A stretch of DNA of 64,000 nucleotides from Prevotella melaninogenica (GTDB taxonomy: Bacteria; Bacteroidota; Bacteroidia; Bacteroidales; Bacteroidaceae). The notes beneath the pieces were generated by a model. The model worked only from the letters and a program-made list of their open reading frames with translations. It made no database searches and had not been told where the DNA came from. The position numbers and the translations under genes were made by a program. The stretch spans positions 620,001-684,000 of the forward strand of contig NZ_CP072359.1 of NCBI RefSeq assembly GCF_018128065.1, read 5' to 3'. Positions 47,085 through 56,754 of this stretch are shown one piece after another. Every line of letters starts with the position of its first letter. Positions within the stretch are counted from its first letter, which is position 1.

Positions 47085-49637
47085 ATGAAGAAATATATTA
47101 TCTTATGTTTGCTTATCCTACTTGTACAGTCAATAAGTGCACAGAGGATCGTGGAAGGTGTCGTTACTGACGTAGGAGGACACCCTGTGTCTGCAGCTAT
47201 TATCAAGACTGTAGATGCAACCACAAAAAAGACATTACATTTCTGTCAGACAGATGCTAAGGGGAAGTTTACCATTACAGCACAAGAAGGTAATATTCTA
47301 TCTATTTCTGCAATAAGCTATAAAAAGCAGGAACTAAAGGTTACAATGGATATGCCTGCACAGCATATCACATTAGAGGAAGATACGAAAACGTTATCAG
47401 AGATAACGGTGAAAGCAAAACCAATTAAGATAAAAGGCGATACGATTCAATATCTGCTCACTACCTATAAGAAAGCTGGAGACCGAACATTAGCTGATGT
47501 TCTTGCACGTGTCCCTGGTTTTGAGGTGAATAAAGAGAATGGCGAGATACAATACGAAGGAAAGTCTATCAGCAACTTCTATATAGAAGGTATGAATCTG
47601 ATGGGAGGAAAATATGGCTTGGCAACAAAGTCATTGCCTCAAGATGATGTAGCAACAGTAGAAGTAATGAAGCATCATCAACCTATCCGTGTGTTAGATG
47701 ATTTTACTTATTCTGACGATAACGCTATCAATATCAGGATGAAGCAAGGGGCTAAGGCACGCTGGATGACGACCTATAGCGGTGGCATAGGACTAAAGAG
47801 TCATGGAGGATTGTGGAATTTTGAAACCTTTGCCATGCGCTTAAAGCCTAATTTTCAGACATTTCTTACTTATAAGACAAATAATATAGGTAAGAATATA
47901 AGGAGAGAGACGGACAAACTTTTAAGTTTTGATGAGCTACAAAGTCCTTTGTCAGCTATGCTTGCCCTTCCTTCTCCATCGCCTTTATTGCTCAAAGGAC
48001 GTTCATTATTTAACCGCTCACATGCTGTTAGTTTGAATGCACTACAGCGTATAGATGAAAATTCTCAGGTAAACGTGCAAATTACATTTGCCAATGACCG
48101 TAATGAGGCTACCTCTTTGCGCCATTCAGACTTTTATACGAATAGCGGTATAAAGACAATAGAAAACAGAAAACAGTATTTGGAGAAAAGTAACGATCTC
48201 TTTGCAAAGATAAAATACGAGAATAACGCTAAAAACCACTATCTTAAAAATGAGCTTTCTGGTGACTTTTCTTGGAACAAACAATGGCTGAATGAACAGG
48301 GGACTCATCCTCATAAGATGATGGGTAATCTTCCGATTTATACATTAAAAGATAATTTTAGTATAATGAAGAAATATGGCAAACGCCTTGTTACTCTGCA
48401 ATCAAAGAATATAATGGATATACGTCCGCAACAACTATATGTCGATTCGCTGGTGCAGTCTATTAATCAACATTACTATGAAACGAATACGGATGTAAGA
48501 GGAAGTTTTAGAATAGGTAGATTTATTCTTTCAGGACAAATAGGGGTAAATGCAGGAGAACACCGCTTCACTTCTGATTTAGTGGGAGTTCCAGATAGTA
48601 TCGGACTACTGATGGGTAAAAGCAGCTTTACATTTGCAAGGTTATATGCCAATCCGAGCATTGAATATATGGTGAAGGACTTTGACTTCACATTATCTGG
48701 CGATATGTCGTACAACCATTATAAGTATAGTTTAGATAATGGTCAGTCTAAATTCTTACTCTCTCCTAACCTCCGTATAAGATGGAAAGCCACAGCATCA
48801 TGGACTTTCTCGGCTGATGCATCCATTAATACAATGCAGATAAATGCTGCCCAATTTTATCCAACTTTGGTACTGCAAGATTATCAATATATGAATAAAG
48901 GTCTGGCAGGCTATAATCTAAACAAAGAGAAAAGCGTAGGAATAGGAGTTGTTTATAGCGATGCGCTGAAAGGTACTTCTATACGATTACGCATAACAAG
49001 GTCGTTTGGAATCTCTCCTTATACATCAACCCAAGATTATGTGGGCAACTATATCGTAGAATCATTGACTCCAGAAGAAACAAAATACAATAGCTGGAGT
49101 ATGTTCCTAATGGGTTCACAAGGCATAGGCTTCTTAAAAGGAAAGCTAAATGTAAAGGCTTTATATAATGCCATGAATAGTTATTTGGTTCAGAATAGCC
49201 AACGAATGCCTTACGACACAAAGAACTTAAATATAACCTCTAACCTTGATGTTGGTTTAATAAAGGGTATCGATTTAACTTATAAACTTACTTATGGCTT
49301 TCATCAGATGAAGATGCCTGCTTTCGGAAAAACGTCTAATCTAAATAGTTGGAAGCATGAGGGAAGCCTTAGACTACCTCTTTGTAAGGTTTTAAGTTTG
49401 GAAACTTTGACGGAATACTATCATAACGAGATAGCACAAAAGGAGTTTAAGGATATGTTCTTTCAAGACTTCACTTTGATATTTAAAGCCAAACACTTTG
49501 ACTTAAGTCTTGCTTGGAATAATGTCTTTAATAATAAAAGCTATAGCTATGGAATTAATAATACGCTTTCAAGTAGCTTTAGCAATCAAGACATTAGAGG
49601 TAGAGAGCTGATGCTTAGTTTCTATTATAAACCTTGA
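47085..49637 (+). CDS. outer-membrane beta-barrel protein, TonB-receptor-like, with carboxypeptidase-like domain
   Basis: An 850-residue predicted outer-membrane protein. Signal peptide (1-19), carboxypeptidase-regulatory-like domain (about 22-95, VEGVVTDVGGHPVSAAIIKT), a plug-like region (about 105-220) with LADVLARVPGFEVNKENGEI, then a large barrel ending in YYKP. This is the layout of TonB-dependent-type receptors lacking the SusC signature (outer-membrane protein beta-barrel family). It is co-transcribed with the GLPGLI gene. Ligand unknown; peptide or metal-related uptake or signalling would be guesses. Confidence 0.85.
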   Translation: MKKYIILCLLILLVQSISAQRIVEGVVTDVGGHPVSAAIIKTVDATTKKTLHFCQTDAKGKFTITAQEGNILSISAISYKKQELKVTMDMPAQHITLEEDTKTLSEITVKAKPIKIKGDTIQYLLTTYKKAGDRTLADVLARVPGFEVNKENGEIQYEGKSISNFYIEGMNLMGGKYGLATKSLPQDDVATVEVMKHHQPIRVLDDFTYSDDNAINIRMKQGAKARWMTTYSGGIGLKSHGGLWNFETFAMRLKPNFQTFLTYKTNNIGKNIRRETDKLLSFDELQSPLSAMLALPSPSPLLLKGRSLFNRSHAVSLNALQRIDENSQVNVQITFANDRNEATSLRHSDFYTNSGIKTIENRKQYLEKSNDLFAKIKYENNAKNHYLKNELSGDFSWNKQWLNEQGTHPHKMMGNLPIYTLKDNFSIMKKYGKRLVTLQSKNIMDIRPQQLYVDSLVQSINQHYYETNTDVRGSFRIGRFILSGQIGVNAGEHRFTSDLVGVPDSIGLLMGKSSFTFARLYANPSIEYMVKDFDFTLSGDMSYNHYKYSLDNGQSKFLLSPNLRIRWKATASWTFSADASINTMQINAAQFYPTLVLQDYQYMNKGLAGYNLNKEKSVGIGVVYSDALKGTSIRLRITRSFGISPYTSTQDYVGNYIVESLTPEETKYNSWSMFLMGSQGIGFLKGKLNVKALYNAMNSYLVQNSQRMPYDTKNLNITSNLDVGLIKGIDLTYKLTYGFHQMKMPAFGKTSNLNSWKHEGSLRLPLCKVLSLETLTEYYHNEIAQKEFKDMFFQDFTLIFKAKHFDLSLAWNNVFNNKSYSYGINNTLSSSFSNQDIRGRELMLSFYYKP

Positions 49638-49686
49638 TAACTAAGTTGTTTGATACTGCATAAATAAACTTAACATAAGTTGAGAT

Positions 49687-50406
49687 ATGATAGAGTTCAT
49701 TGTAATACTACTGATTAGTTTACCACTGATTATCGTCGGATGCACTATCAGTCCAGATACTCCAATTAATTTGGGGACAAGAATACCCCAATCTGAACTC
49801 AAGAGTGAAGAGGGTATCAGAAGATTAAAGAGAATAAAGATTGCACTGATGCTGGCAGGAGGCATAACTCTTGCCGGCGGTATATCATGTATCATTTTCG
49901 ATTGGGAAGAGCTTCTCTTTTGGATTATGCTTATCCCAGTAACTATAGCTGTCATTTACATGCTGTTACAACTGTGTATGATACAAAAGAATAAAAAAGC
50001 ATATACCATTATCACATTGGTTTTCATCGGTTTCCTTATCATTCTTCCCTTATCGATAATACTTCCAAAGACTGAAAATGACAACGATACTATCATCAAA
50101 AAAGACACTTTGTTTATAAAAGGGTCATACGCAAAAGAAATACCAATATCAAGCATAATCTATATAAAAGGAAATGCAATAGTACCTCCAATCGAAATGA
50201 GGACAAATGGAATATCATTTGGTGCATATAATGTTGGGCATTTCCGAACAAAAGATGAGAAGGATATTTTATTGTATTTACATTCTGACGAGACGAATGT
50301 AACGCACATCAAAACAAGGGACAACGAAGATATATACATCAATTTCAAAGACTCGGCGCGTTCGGTTGACTTTACAAAAGAGTTAAAGGAATTATACCTT
50401 CACTAA
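49687..50406 (+). CDS. four-helix membrane protein with C-terminal PH-like domain
   Basis: A 239-residue inner-membrane protein with four predicted membrane segments (about 3-19, 53-72, 77-97, 104-124), then a soluble C-terminal domain (about 135-239) of beta-rich pattern that resembles bacterial PH-like (bPH) domains. The N-terminal segment TPINLGTRIPQSELKSEE, just after the first helix, recalls SdpI-type membrane proteins. No enzyme motif. It lies 49 bases after the barrel gene on the same strand and may belong to that unit. Function unknown. Confidence 0.65.
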   Translation: MIEFIVILLISLPLIIVGCTISPDTPINLGTRIPQSELKSEEGIRRLKRIKIALMLAGGITLAGGISCIIFDWEELLFWIMLIPVTIAVIYMLLQLCMIQKNKKAYTIITLVFIGFLIILPLSIILPKTENDNDTIIKKDTLFIKGSYAKEIPISSIIYIKGNAIVPPIEMRTNGISFGAYNVGHFRTKDEKDILLYLHSDETNVTHIKTRDNEDIYINFKDSARSVDFTKELKELYLH

Positions 50407-50444
50407 AAGCGGTACAACTGGCACAACTGGCGAGATTGTATTTG

Positions 50445-50514
50445 ATTGATAAATCGTGCATTTGCACGATATAAAAATATGTCATTGTAAGAATATGTTC
50501 TTATGTCATTATAA
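50445..50514 (+). repeat. hairpin-with-conserved-flank element, copy B
   Basis: TAAATCGTGCA-TT-TGCACGATATA (palindromic stem 50453-50460 with 50463-50470), followed by AAAATATGTCATTG, AA-rich link, TATGT and TTATGTCATT. The flank matches copy A while the stem bases differ. Confidence 0.7.
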
Positions 50515-50863
50515 TTATTACATCAGAATATATAAGACTAATTCATTTTCCTGTCATTCCTGTCACAGTTCCTCGATACTTAACTTTCTATCTAACAACA
50601 CGATACATGAAATGTTAAAAATGACAGCAACTTAAAACAAAACTACTCTTGTGTTTTATGTCATAAAACTTTTCTTCTTAGCGAATACCTATCATTCCAA
50701 AATCGGTAAGGGATTTTTTATCATCAGCTTTATACGTACTTATTTTCAGAACCTTTCCCATCTGAGCATAATTCCGAGCTGCGCAGTACGCTGCAGCCAA
50801 GTATGAATAAAGTGTAAATGCGTTAAACCTCTTACTTCCTGCATCTATTAAAGTGTTTTTTTG

Positions 50864-50871
50864 TATCTTTG
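50864..50871 (+). promoter_or_regulatory. candidate -7 box for ftsE
   Basis: TATCTTTG (TAnnTTTG), 73 bases before the ftsE ATG. No clean TTG at -33. Confidence 0.55.
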
Positions 50872-50943
50872 CAGAATAAATCCTTGCCAATAGGCAATGG
50901 ACATAAGTATCAATTGACAATAATAAATCATACAGAGATAATC

Positions 50944-51690
50944 ATGTTAATAGACTACAAGAAGGTAAACATATATCAAGACGAGCGCTTAATTCTGAAA
51001 GATGTTGACTTTCAGGCAGAAACAGGAGAGTTTATCTATCTCATCGGTCGTGTTGGTTCGGGCAAGAGTTCGCTGTTAAAGACTATCTATGGCGAATTGG
51101 ATATTGATAGCGAAGATGCTGAGAAGGCTGTCGTTCTCGGTGAGAGTATGCCTAATATCAAGCGCAGTCGTATCCCTGCTCTCCGCAAGCAGATGGGTAT
51201 TATCTTCCAAGACTTCCAACTCTTGCATGACCGCTCTGTAGCGAAAAACCTCAAGTTTGTCTTGCAGGCAACAGGTTGGACCAGTAGCCAGAAGATTGAC
51301 CGTCGCATTGAGGAAGTGTTGGCACAGGTGGGTATGACCGACAAGAAGAACAAGATGCCAAGCGAACTCTCTGGTGGCGAACAGCAACGTATAGCTATCG
51401 CACGTGCTTTGCTGAACAATCCAAAGATTATCATTGCCGATGAGCCTACGGGTAATCTTGACCCAGAGACAGCTGAGAACATTGTTAGCATACTTAAAGA
51501 CTCGTGCGAGCGGGGTACGACGGTTATCATGTCTACCCATAACATCAACCTCCTGGACAAGTTCCCGGGTAAGGTTTATCGCTGCAAGGACAACGAGCTC
51601 CACCTGCTTACAGACAAAAAAGAAGTGAGCGAATTAGCAGAGGAGACAACCCCTGTGGAGACAATCGACGAGCCCACACAGAACGACTAA
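50944..51690 (+). CDS. ftsE: FtsE-like ABC transporter ATP-binding protein
   Basis: A 248-residue ABC ATPase. Walker [10 protein letters not shown] (residues 35-43), Q-loop IIFQDFQLL, signature [14 protein letters not shown], Walker [13 protein letters not shown] and the switch His in STHN. The short, stand-alone ATPase with VLxxVGMxDK pattern fits FtsE, partner of FtsX in cell division and hydrolase control. No ftsX is adjacent, as is usual in this phylum. The ATG at 50944 is chosen because the region before it is leader. lysC follows 43 bases downstream. Confidence 0.88.
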   Translation: MLIDYKKVNIYQDERLILKDVDFQAETGEFIYLIGRVGSGKSSLLKTIYGELDIDSEDAEKAVVLGESMPNIKRSRIPALRKQMGIIFQDFQLLHDRSVAKNLKFVLQATGWTSSQKIDRRIEEVLAQVGMTDKKNKMPSELSGGEQQRIAIARALLNNPKIIIADEPTGNLDPETAENIVSILKDSCERGTTVIMSTHNINLLDKFPGKVYRCKDNELHLLTDKKEVSELAEETTPVETIDEPTQND

Positions 51691-51733
51691 GTGCATAGAA
51701 CCCAGCATAAATCCACATTTAGAAAGATTGAAG

Positions 51734-53053
51734 ATGATGAAAGTAATGAAATTTGGAGGTACATCCGTTGGCTCACCAGAACGCATGAAGGGTGTTGCTT
51801 CCTTGATAACAAAGTCTGGAGAACCCACATTCATCGTGCTCTCCGCAATGAGTGGAACGACAAACACATTGATTGAAATATCTGACTACCTCTATCGTAA
51901 GAATCCAGAGGGAGCAAACGAACTTATCAACAACCTCGAACAGAAATATCTCCGCCACGTTGAGGAACTTTACTCTACTGAGGAATACAAGCAGAAGACA
52001 CGCCAGTTCCTGAGTGAGGAGTTCAACTATCTGCGTACCTTCACAAAGGATTTGTTCACTTCATTTGAGGAGAAGAGCATCGTTGCACAGGGTGAGATTC
52101 TCTCAACCAATATGGTTGTGAACTATCTGCAGGAGCAGGGCATCAAAGCGACATTACTTTCTGCACTCGACTTCATGCGCACCGATAAGAATGGAGAGCC
52201 TGACGGTCAGTATATCAAAGAGCATCTGACAGCTATCATGGAAGAAAATCAGGGCTATCAGATTTATATCACACAGGGTTTCATCTGCCGTAACGCTTAC
52301 GGAGAGGTAGACAACTTGTTGCGTGGTGGTTCTGACTATACCGCTTCTCTCGTGGGTGCTGCCATCAATGCAGAGGAGATTCAGATATGGACAGATATTG
52401 ACGGAATGCACAACAATGACCCACGTGTCGTTGAGAAGACAGAGGCTGTACATCAGCTGAACTTTGAGGAAGCATCAGAGTTGGCTTACTTCGGAGCAAA
52501 GATTCTCCACCCTACTTGCGTTCAACCAGCTAAGTATGCGAGTATTCCTGTTCGTCTGAAGAACACGATGGACCCAGATGCAGAGGGTACAATCATCAAC
52601 AACACATTGGTGAGAAGAAAGATTAAGGCTGTTGCAGCCAAAGACAATATCACGGCTATTAAGATTAAGTCAAGTCGTATGTTGGGTGCGTCAGGCTTCT
52701 TGCGTAAGGTGTTTGAAATCTTCGAGAGCTATCAGACGCCTATTGACATGATTACTACCAGCGAGGTGGGTGTGTCAATGACCATCGAGAACAACAGCCA
52801 TTTGGCTGAGATTGTTGATGAGTTGAAGAAGTATGGCACTGTAACTGTTGACACAGAGATGTGTATTGTCTGCGTTGTTGGCGACCTTGATTGGAGCAAC
52901 GTTGGCTTTGAAACATTGGCAACTGACGCAATGAAGGACATCCCAGTACGTATGATTAGCTATGGTGGCAGCAACTACAACATCTCTTTCTTGATTCGTG
53001 AGGCTGACAAGCAGCGTGCTTTGCTGTCACTGTCAAACGTACTCTTTAACTAA
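51734..53053 (+). CDS. lysC: aspartate kinase
   Basis: A 439-residue aspartokinase phosphorylating aspartate, first step to lysine, diaminopimelate, threonine and methionine. N-terminal kinase domain has VMKFGGTSVGSPERM and FICRNAYGEVDNLLRGGSDY; the C-terminal part has two ACT domains (about 300-439; SSRMLGASGFLRKVFEIFES), the usual site of amino-acid feedback. It is the monofunctional form without homoserine dehydrogenase. ATG at 51734 or 51737 are both possible. It lies between ftsE and lysA on the same strand. Confidence 0.94.
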   Translation: MMKVMKFGGTSVGSPERMKGVASLITKSGEPTFIVLSAMSGTTNTLIEISDYLYRKNPEGANELINNLEQKYLRHVEELYSTEEYKQKTRQFLSEEFNYLRTFTKDLFTSFEEKSIVAQGEILSTNMVVNYLQEQGIKATLLSALDFMRTDKNGEPDGQYIKEHLTAIMEENQGYQIYITQGFICRNAYGEVDNLLRGGSDYTASLVGAAINAEEIQIWTDIDGMHNNDPRVVEKTEAVHQLNFEEASELAYFGAKILHPTCVQPAKYASIPVRLKNTMDPDAEGTIINNTLVRRKIKAVAAKDNITAIKIKSSRMLGASGFLRKVFEIFESYQTPIDMITTSEVGVSMTIENNSHLAEIVDELKKYGTVTVDTEMCIVCVVGDLDWSNVGFETLATDAMKDIPVRMISYGGSNYNISFLIREADKQRALLSLSNVLFN

Positions 53054-53075
53054 AAGAAATATTTATTGTAGGGAC

Positions 53076-53151
53076 GAACGCTCTCGCCTGTTCATTACTG
53101 GAAGCAAACAACTGGACATACGAGGGCGTATGTCACCTCTACAACTCAGAT
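53076..53151. repeat. imperfect inverted repeat between lysC and lysA
   Basis: GTAGGGACGAACGCTCTCG (from 53080) faces ACGAGGGCGTATGTCACCTC (to 53150) in inverted, imperfect fashion. It fills most of the 124-base gap. Confidence 0.45.
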
Positions 53152-53177
53152 AAAAACTACTTCACGACACAACACAC

Positions 53178-54335
53178 ATGATACAAAAATTCCCTATAAA
53201 TAAGTTTGAGAAGATTGAAACTCCTTTTTATTATTACGACTGTGACCTCCTGAGAGAGACTTTACAGACGATTAATAATGAATTGAAAAAATATGAGAAC
53301 TTCATCGTCCACTATGCTGTTAAAGCCAATGCGAACGCTAAGGTGCTGAATGTTATACAGCAGACCGGTATGGGAGCTGACTGTGTGAGTGGTGGAGAGA
53401 TACAGCGTTGCTTAGACTGTGGCTTCCCTGCAGACAAGATTGTCTATGCTGGTGTGGGTAAAGCCGACTGGGAAATCAACCTCGGATTAGACCATGACAT
53501 CTTCTGCTTTAACGTAGAGAGCGTTGCGGAGTTAGAGGTTATCAACGAGCTGGCTGCGAGAAAGGGTAAGATAGCAAACGTATGTTTCCGTATCAATCCT
53601 GATGTGAGTGCACATACACATGCGAAGATTACCACTGGATTGGCTGAGAATAAGTTTGGTATTGCCATGCAAGACATGCTGCCTACCATCTTAGCAGCAA
53701 GTAAAATGGAGAATATCCACTTTATCGGTTTGCACTTTCATATCGGTTCACAGCTGCTTGAAATGACTGATTTCCGTCACCTTTGCAGCCGTATCAACGA
53801 GATACAAGACGGCTTGGAGCAGGAGAATATAAAGATTAAGAACATCAATGTTGGTGGTGGTTTGGGCATCGATTACTACAATCCTGACGCTCACCCCATC
53901 CCTGACTTCAAATCTTATTTCTATACCTTCGCACGCTATCTGAAACTAAGAGAGGGACAGAAGCTCCACTTTGAATTGGGTCGTGCAGTAGTAGGACAGA
54001 TGGGAAGCCTCATCACTCGCACCCTTTATGTGAAGCAAGGAACAGTAAAACAGTTTGCGATTGTCGATGCAGGAATGACCGACTTAATTCGTCCTGCCCT
54101 CTATCAGGCGAGCCATAAGATAGAAAATCTGTCAAGTGAGGGTCCGTTACACGCTTATGATGTGGTAGGACCGATTTGCGAATCGAGTGATGTCTTCGCA
54201 AAAGACATCGAACTTAATACCGTTCATCGGGGTGATTTGATTGCGATGCGTTCTGCTGGAGCATACGGAGAAATCATGGCTTCGCAATATAACTGTAGAA
54301 AACTGCCCGTAGGTTATACCTCTGACGAACTTTAA
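53178..54335 (+). CDS. lysA: diaminopimelate decarboxylase
   Basis: A 385-residue PLP-dependent enzyme converting meso-diaminopimelate to lysine. The PLP lysine is Lys49 in HYAVKANAN. Further fold-III marks are GADCVSGGE, LHFHIGSQL, INVGGGLGIDY and the C-terminal VVGPICESSD with the active Cys and AGAYGE. Length is close to family norm (about 390-420). It follows lysC after a 124-base spacer. Confidence 0.95.
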   Translation: MIQKFPINKFEKIETPFYYYDCDLLRETLQTINNELKKYENFIVHYAVKANANAKVLNVIQQTGMGADCVSGGEIQRCLDCGFPADKIVYAGVGKADWEINLGLDHDIFCFNVESVAELEVINELAARKGKIANVCFRINPDVSAHTHAKITTGLAENKFGIAMQDMLPTILAASKMENIHFIGLHFHIGSQLLEMTDFRHLCSRINEIQDGLEQENIKIKNINVGGGLGIDYYNPDAHPIPDFKSYFYTFARYLKLREGQKLHFELGRAVVGQMGSLITRTLYVKQGTVKQFAIVDAGMTDLIRPALYQASHKIENLSSEGPLHAYDVVGPICESSDVFAKDIELNTVHRGDLIAMRSAGAYGEIMASQYNCRKLPVGYTSDEL

Positions 54336-54354
54336 TTAATAAGAAAACGAATAA

Positions 54355-55593
54355 ATGTTCACCTTTGATAATACGACCATCATCATCTCAGTAGTGTTGC
54401 TCCTCATCGCATTGCTGACCTCATTACTCAATCCTTTCTTCCGAAAAGTAAGGATTACAGAATATGGCGTGCCAACTTCCACTACCGAAAGTGAAGAAAC
54501 AAGCGAAGAAGAGCAGCATGTAGAGGAAGAGGATGAAGCATTAGCAGAACCTGTTGTCACTGAAGAACAACGTCCAAACTTCCCCCAAATCTCAATTATC
54601 CTTACCCCACATGACAATGCACAGGAACTGGCAAAGAACCTCCCACTCTATCTGAATCAGGACTACCCAACCGACTTTCAGGTGATTGTTGTGGCTCCTC
54701 AGAATGATCATGAGACAAGTGATGTGCTGAAACGCTTTGCATCTAACGCCCACCTATACACCACTTTCATTCCCGAGTCATCACGTTATATGAGCAAGAA
54801 GAAGCTTGCTATTACCTTAGGTGTGAAGGCTGCGAAGTATGATTGGGTCATAATGGCTGATATATGTTGTTATCCAACGAGTGATAATTGGCTGCAAGTC
54901 ATTGCTAAAAACTGTCAGGAAGACAAAGAACTCGTTGTGGGTTACACACGTTATGAGGAAGAAACACCAGCCTATCGACACTTTGAACGACATTATTTGG
55001 CACGCTATTTCATGCGTGAATATCAGCGTAATAAGGCTTACGCTTGTCCGTTTAACGCTTTAGCTTTTCGCAAAGCCACTTTCTTACGTGAAGAGGGATT
55101 CCGTGGAAACCTCAAGTATATACGTGGTGAATACAATTTCATGGTGAACAAATACGCCAAGGGCAACAACCTTGCCTTTGAAAATTCTCCTGAAGGAACA
55201 CTCATAGAAGAGACACCAACAGAGAAAGTTTGGCTCAACACCCACCTTTTTTATATGGAGAACCGCCAACACTTAAAACGAACAACACAACATCGTTTCC
55301 TCCCATATATCGACCAAACGGCTCTGCATGGCAACTATCTCCTGCAATGTATTGCACTTGCTGGCTCACTCCTCCTCGGTATGTGGACTATCGCTGTTGC
55401 TGCCGGACTATCGCTTATCATCACAATCATCCTACGTTTAGTCATGGCGAAGAAAGCACTGAGGCGTTTCGACATTGATATTCCGGCATGGAAAATTATC
55501 CCATACGAGATTGCTATCGCATGGAAGTTCCTTGGTTACAAGCTAAAATACCATCGTGCAAACAAATATGACTTCATCTCTCACAAACTATAA
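54355..55593 (+). CDS. membrane-anchored GT2-like glycosyltransferase
   Basis: A 412-residue protein. N-terminal membrane helix (about 8-25), an acidic linker rich in Glu (about 45-70), then a GT-A fold (about 80-310) with ISIILTPHDNAQELAKNL and a VIMADICCYP segment where DxD is replaced by ADIC, and GEYNFMVNKYA further on. Two C-terminal membrane helices (about 325-370). It resembles GT2 enzymes but the DxD is degenerate, so activity is uncertain. The next gene starts directly after its stop, so the pair is translationally linked. Confidence 0.75.
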   Translation: MFTFDNTTIIISVVLLLIALLTSLLNPFFRKVRITEYGVPTSTTESEETSEEEQHVEEEDEALAEPVVTEEQRPNFPQISIILTPHDNAQELAKNLPLYLNQDYPTDFQVIVVAPQNDHETSDVLKRFASNAHLYTTFIPESSRYMSKKKLAITLGVKAAKYDWVIMADICCYPTSDNWLQVIAKNCQEDKELVVGYTRYEEETPAYRHFERHYLARYFMREYQRNKAYACPFNALAFRKATFLREEGFRGNLKYIRGEYNFMVNKYAKGNNLAFENSPEGTLIEETPTEKVWLNTHLFYMENRQHLKRTTQHRFLPYIDQTALHGNYLLQCIALAGSLLLGMWTIAVAAGLSLIITIILRLVMAKKALRRFDIDIPAWKIIPYEIAIAWKFLGYKLKYHRANKYDFISHKL

Positions 55594-56751
55594 ATGCGCA
55601 TCATCCATTATATAGACAGCATAAAAGCAGGCTATCTGCTATCTGATTACCTTCTACGACTCACTGCAGCGCAGAAAGAGTATGCTGATGTCAAGACGAT
55701 TACACAACAGGGCGACTTCAAAAAGATCTTTGCTGACTTCCAACCTGACATCGTTCATATTCACACCTGTTGGGAACATCAAGCTGCCCAACACGCTAAT
55801 TGGGTTGCAAAGAAGCATTGTGCAGTAGTGTTCTCACCACATTGGGCACTTGATGAGAGAGCCAGAACGACGGAACAGAAGTCTACTAAGAGGGTGAAGA
55901 CCCTACTCTATCAGGAAAAAATGGTCCAGAAGATGGATGCACTCCTTGTGACTACCGAGCAAGAAAGACAAGGCATTCTGCGCTTAGGATGGACCAAGCG
56001 TATTAATATTGTGCAGGATAGCGTCCTAAACAGTTCGTTGAGCGATGACGAGATGGCATTGCAAACGATTTCGTTCTATCGTAAAGTACTTGACACACGC
56101 TATCAATTTGCTATGACAGCGATGGAGAAGGATGCTATTCCAAGTTTGTTACACGCTGGCTTGGCACAAGAGACAATCCACAACCTCTTGCCCAGCGACC
56201 AGCTTCTAAACCTGCGAAGTCTTAATCCAGAACAATGGAGAAGAATCTTCCTCTATGCCGATGACGAGGGAATAAGAGAGATTGTGGACCACTGTATCAG
56301 CCGTCTACAACTCAATGCACCCACTATTGACACCGCTACCATACAACGTTTTCCACTGTTGTCACCGAAGGAAACAACATCAGTTGACACGCAGAAGCTG
56401 ATAGGAAACCAGCCCATGACACGCCAACGACTCAGTGATTATCAAAACGAGGATGATGCTATCATCAAGAAGATTGCCATAATCATCGCTAACACACGAC
56501 AGGCAGAACGAAAGAAAAAGCTCTCTCTACGGCTATTGGCTGATTTATACAAAGCTATAAAATATAATGATTACGACGAAGACCGACTTGCTGACGTGCT
56601 CCGCCACCTCCGCCTCTATCGTTATTCACGTCGTATGATACAACTCCTTGCGGAGAAGGTGCTTCTAAAAGAGGGATTTATGCCCTTCCCTCCTCGTAAT
56701 GATAGAAAAACTAAGGGCATCAAAAAGAGTAATTTCGCACAAAGACATTAA
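55594..56751 (+). CDS. GT4-like N-terminal domain protein with unusual helical C-terminus
   Basis: A 385-residue protein. Residues 1-150 resemble the N-terminal Rossmann half of GT-B glycosyltransferases (family 4): IIHYIDSIKAGYLLSDY, FQPDIVHIHTCWEH, VVFSPHWALDE, DALLVTTEQE. The usual C-terminal half with its Glu-x7-Glu nucleotide-sugar site is missing; instead there is a largely helical, charged region (about 165-385). It is probably a partner or regulator rather than a full enzyme. Its ATG follows the stop of the GT2-like gene without a gap, and fbp starts three bases after its stop. Confidence 0.65.
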   Translation: MRIIHYIDSIKAGYLLSDYLLRLTAAQKEYADVKTITQQGDFKKIFADFQPDIVHIHTCWEHQAAQHANWVAKKHCAVVFSPHWALDERARTTEQKSTKRVKTLLYQEKMVQKMDALLVTTEQERQGILRLGWTKRINIVQDSVLNSSLSDDEMALQTISFYRKVLDTRYQFAMTAMEKDAIPSLLHAGLAQETIHNLLPSDQLLNLRSLNPEQWRRIFLYADDEGIREIVDHCISRLQLNAPTIDTATIQRFPLLSPKETTSVDTQKLIGNQPMTRQRLSDYQNEDDAIIKKIAIIIANTRQAERKKKLSLRLLADLYKAIKYNDYDEDRLADVLRHLRLYRYSRRMIQLLAEKVLLKEGFMPFPPRNDRKTKGIKKSNFAQRH

Positions 56752-56754
56752 CAT

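Larger units (their letters stand above)
50407..50943. other. intergenic region before ftsE
   Basis: Holds hairpin-family copy B (50445-50514) and the ftsE -7 box (50864-50871). A minus-strand frame at 50678-50920 is open but would start inside the ftsE leader, so it is not accepted as a gene. Confidence 0.55.

Noticed and set aside
50678..50920. Minus-strand frame of 80 codons
   Set aside because: Its start lies within the ftsE leader and over the ftsE -7 box; no family resemblance, and only the last 30 codons could be real.
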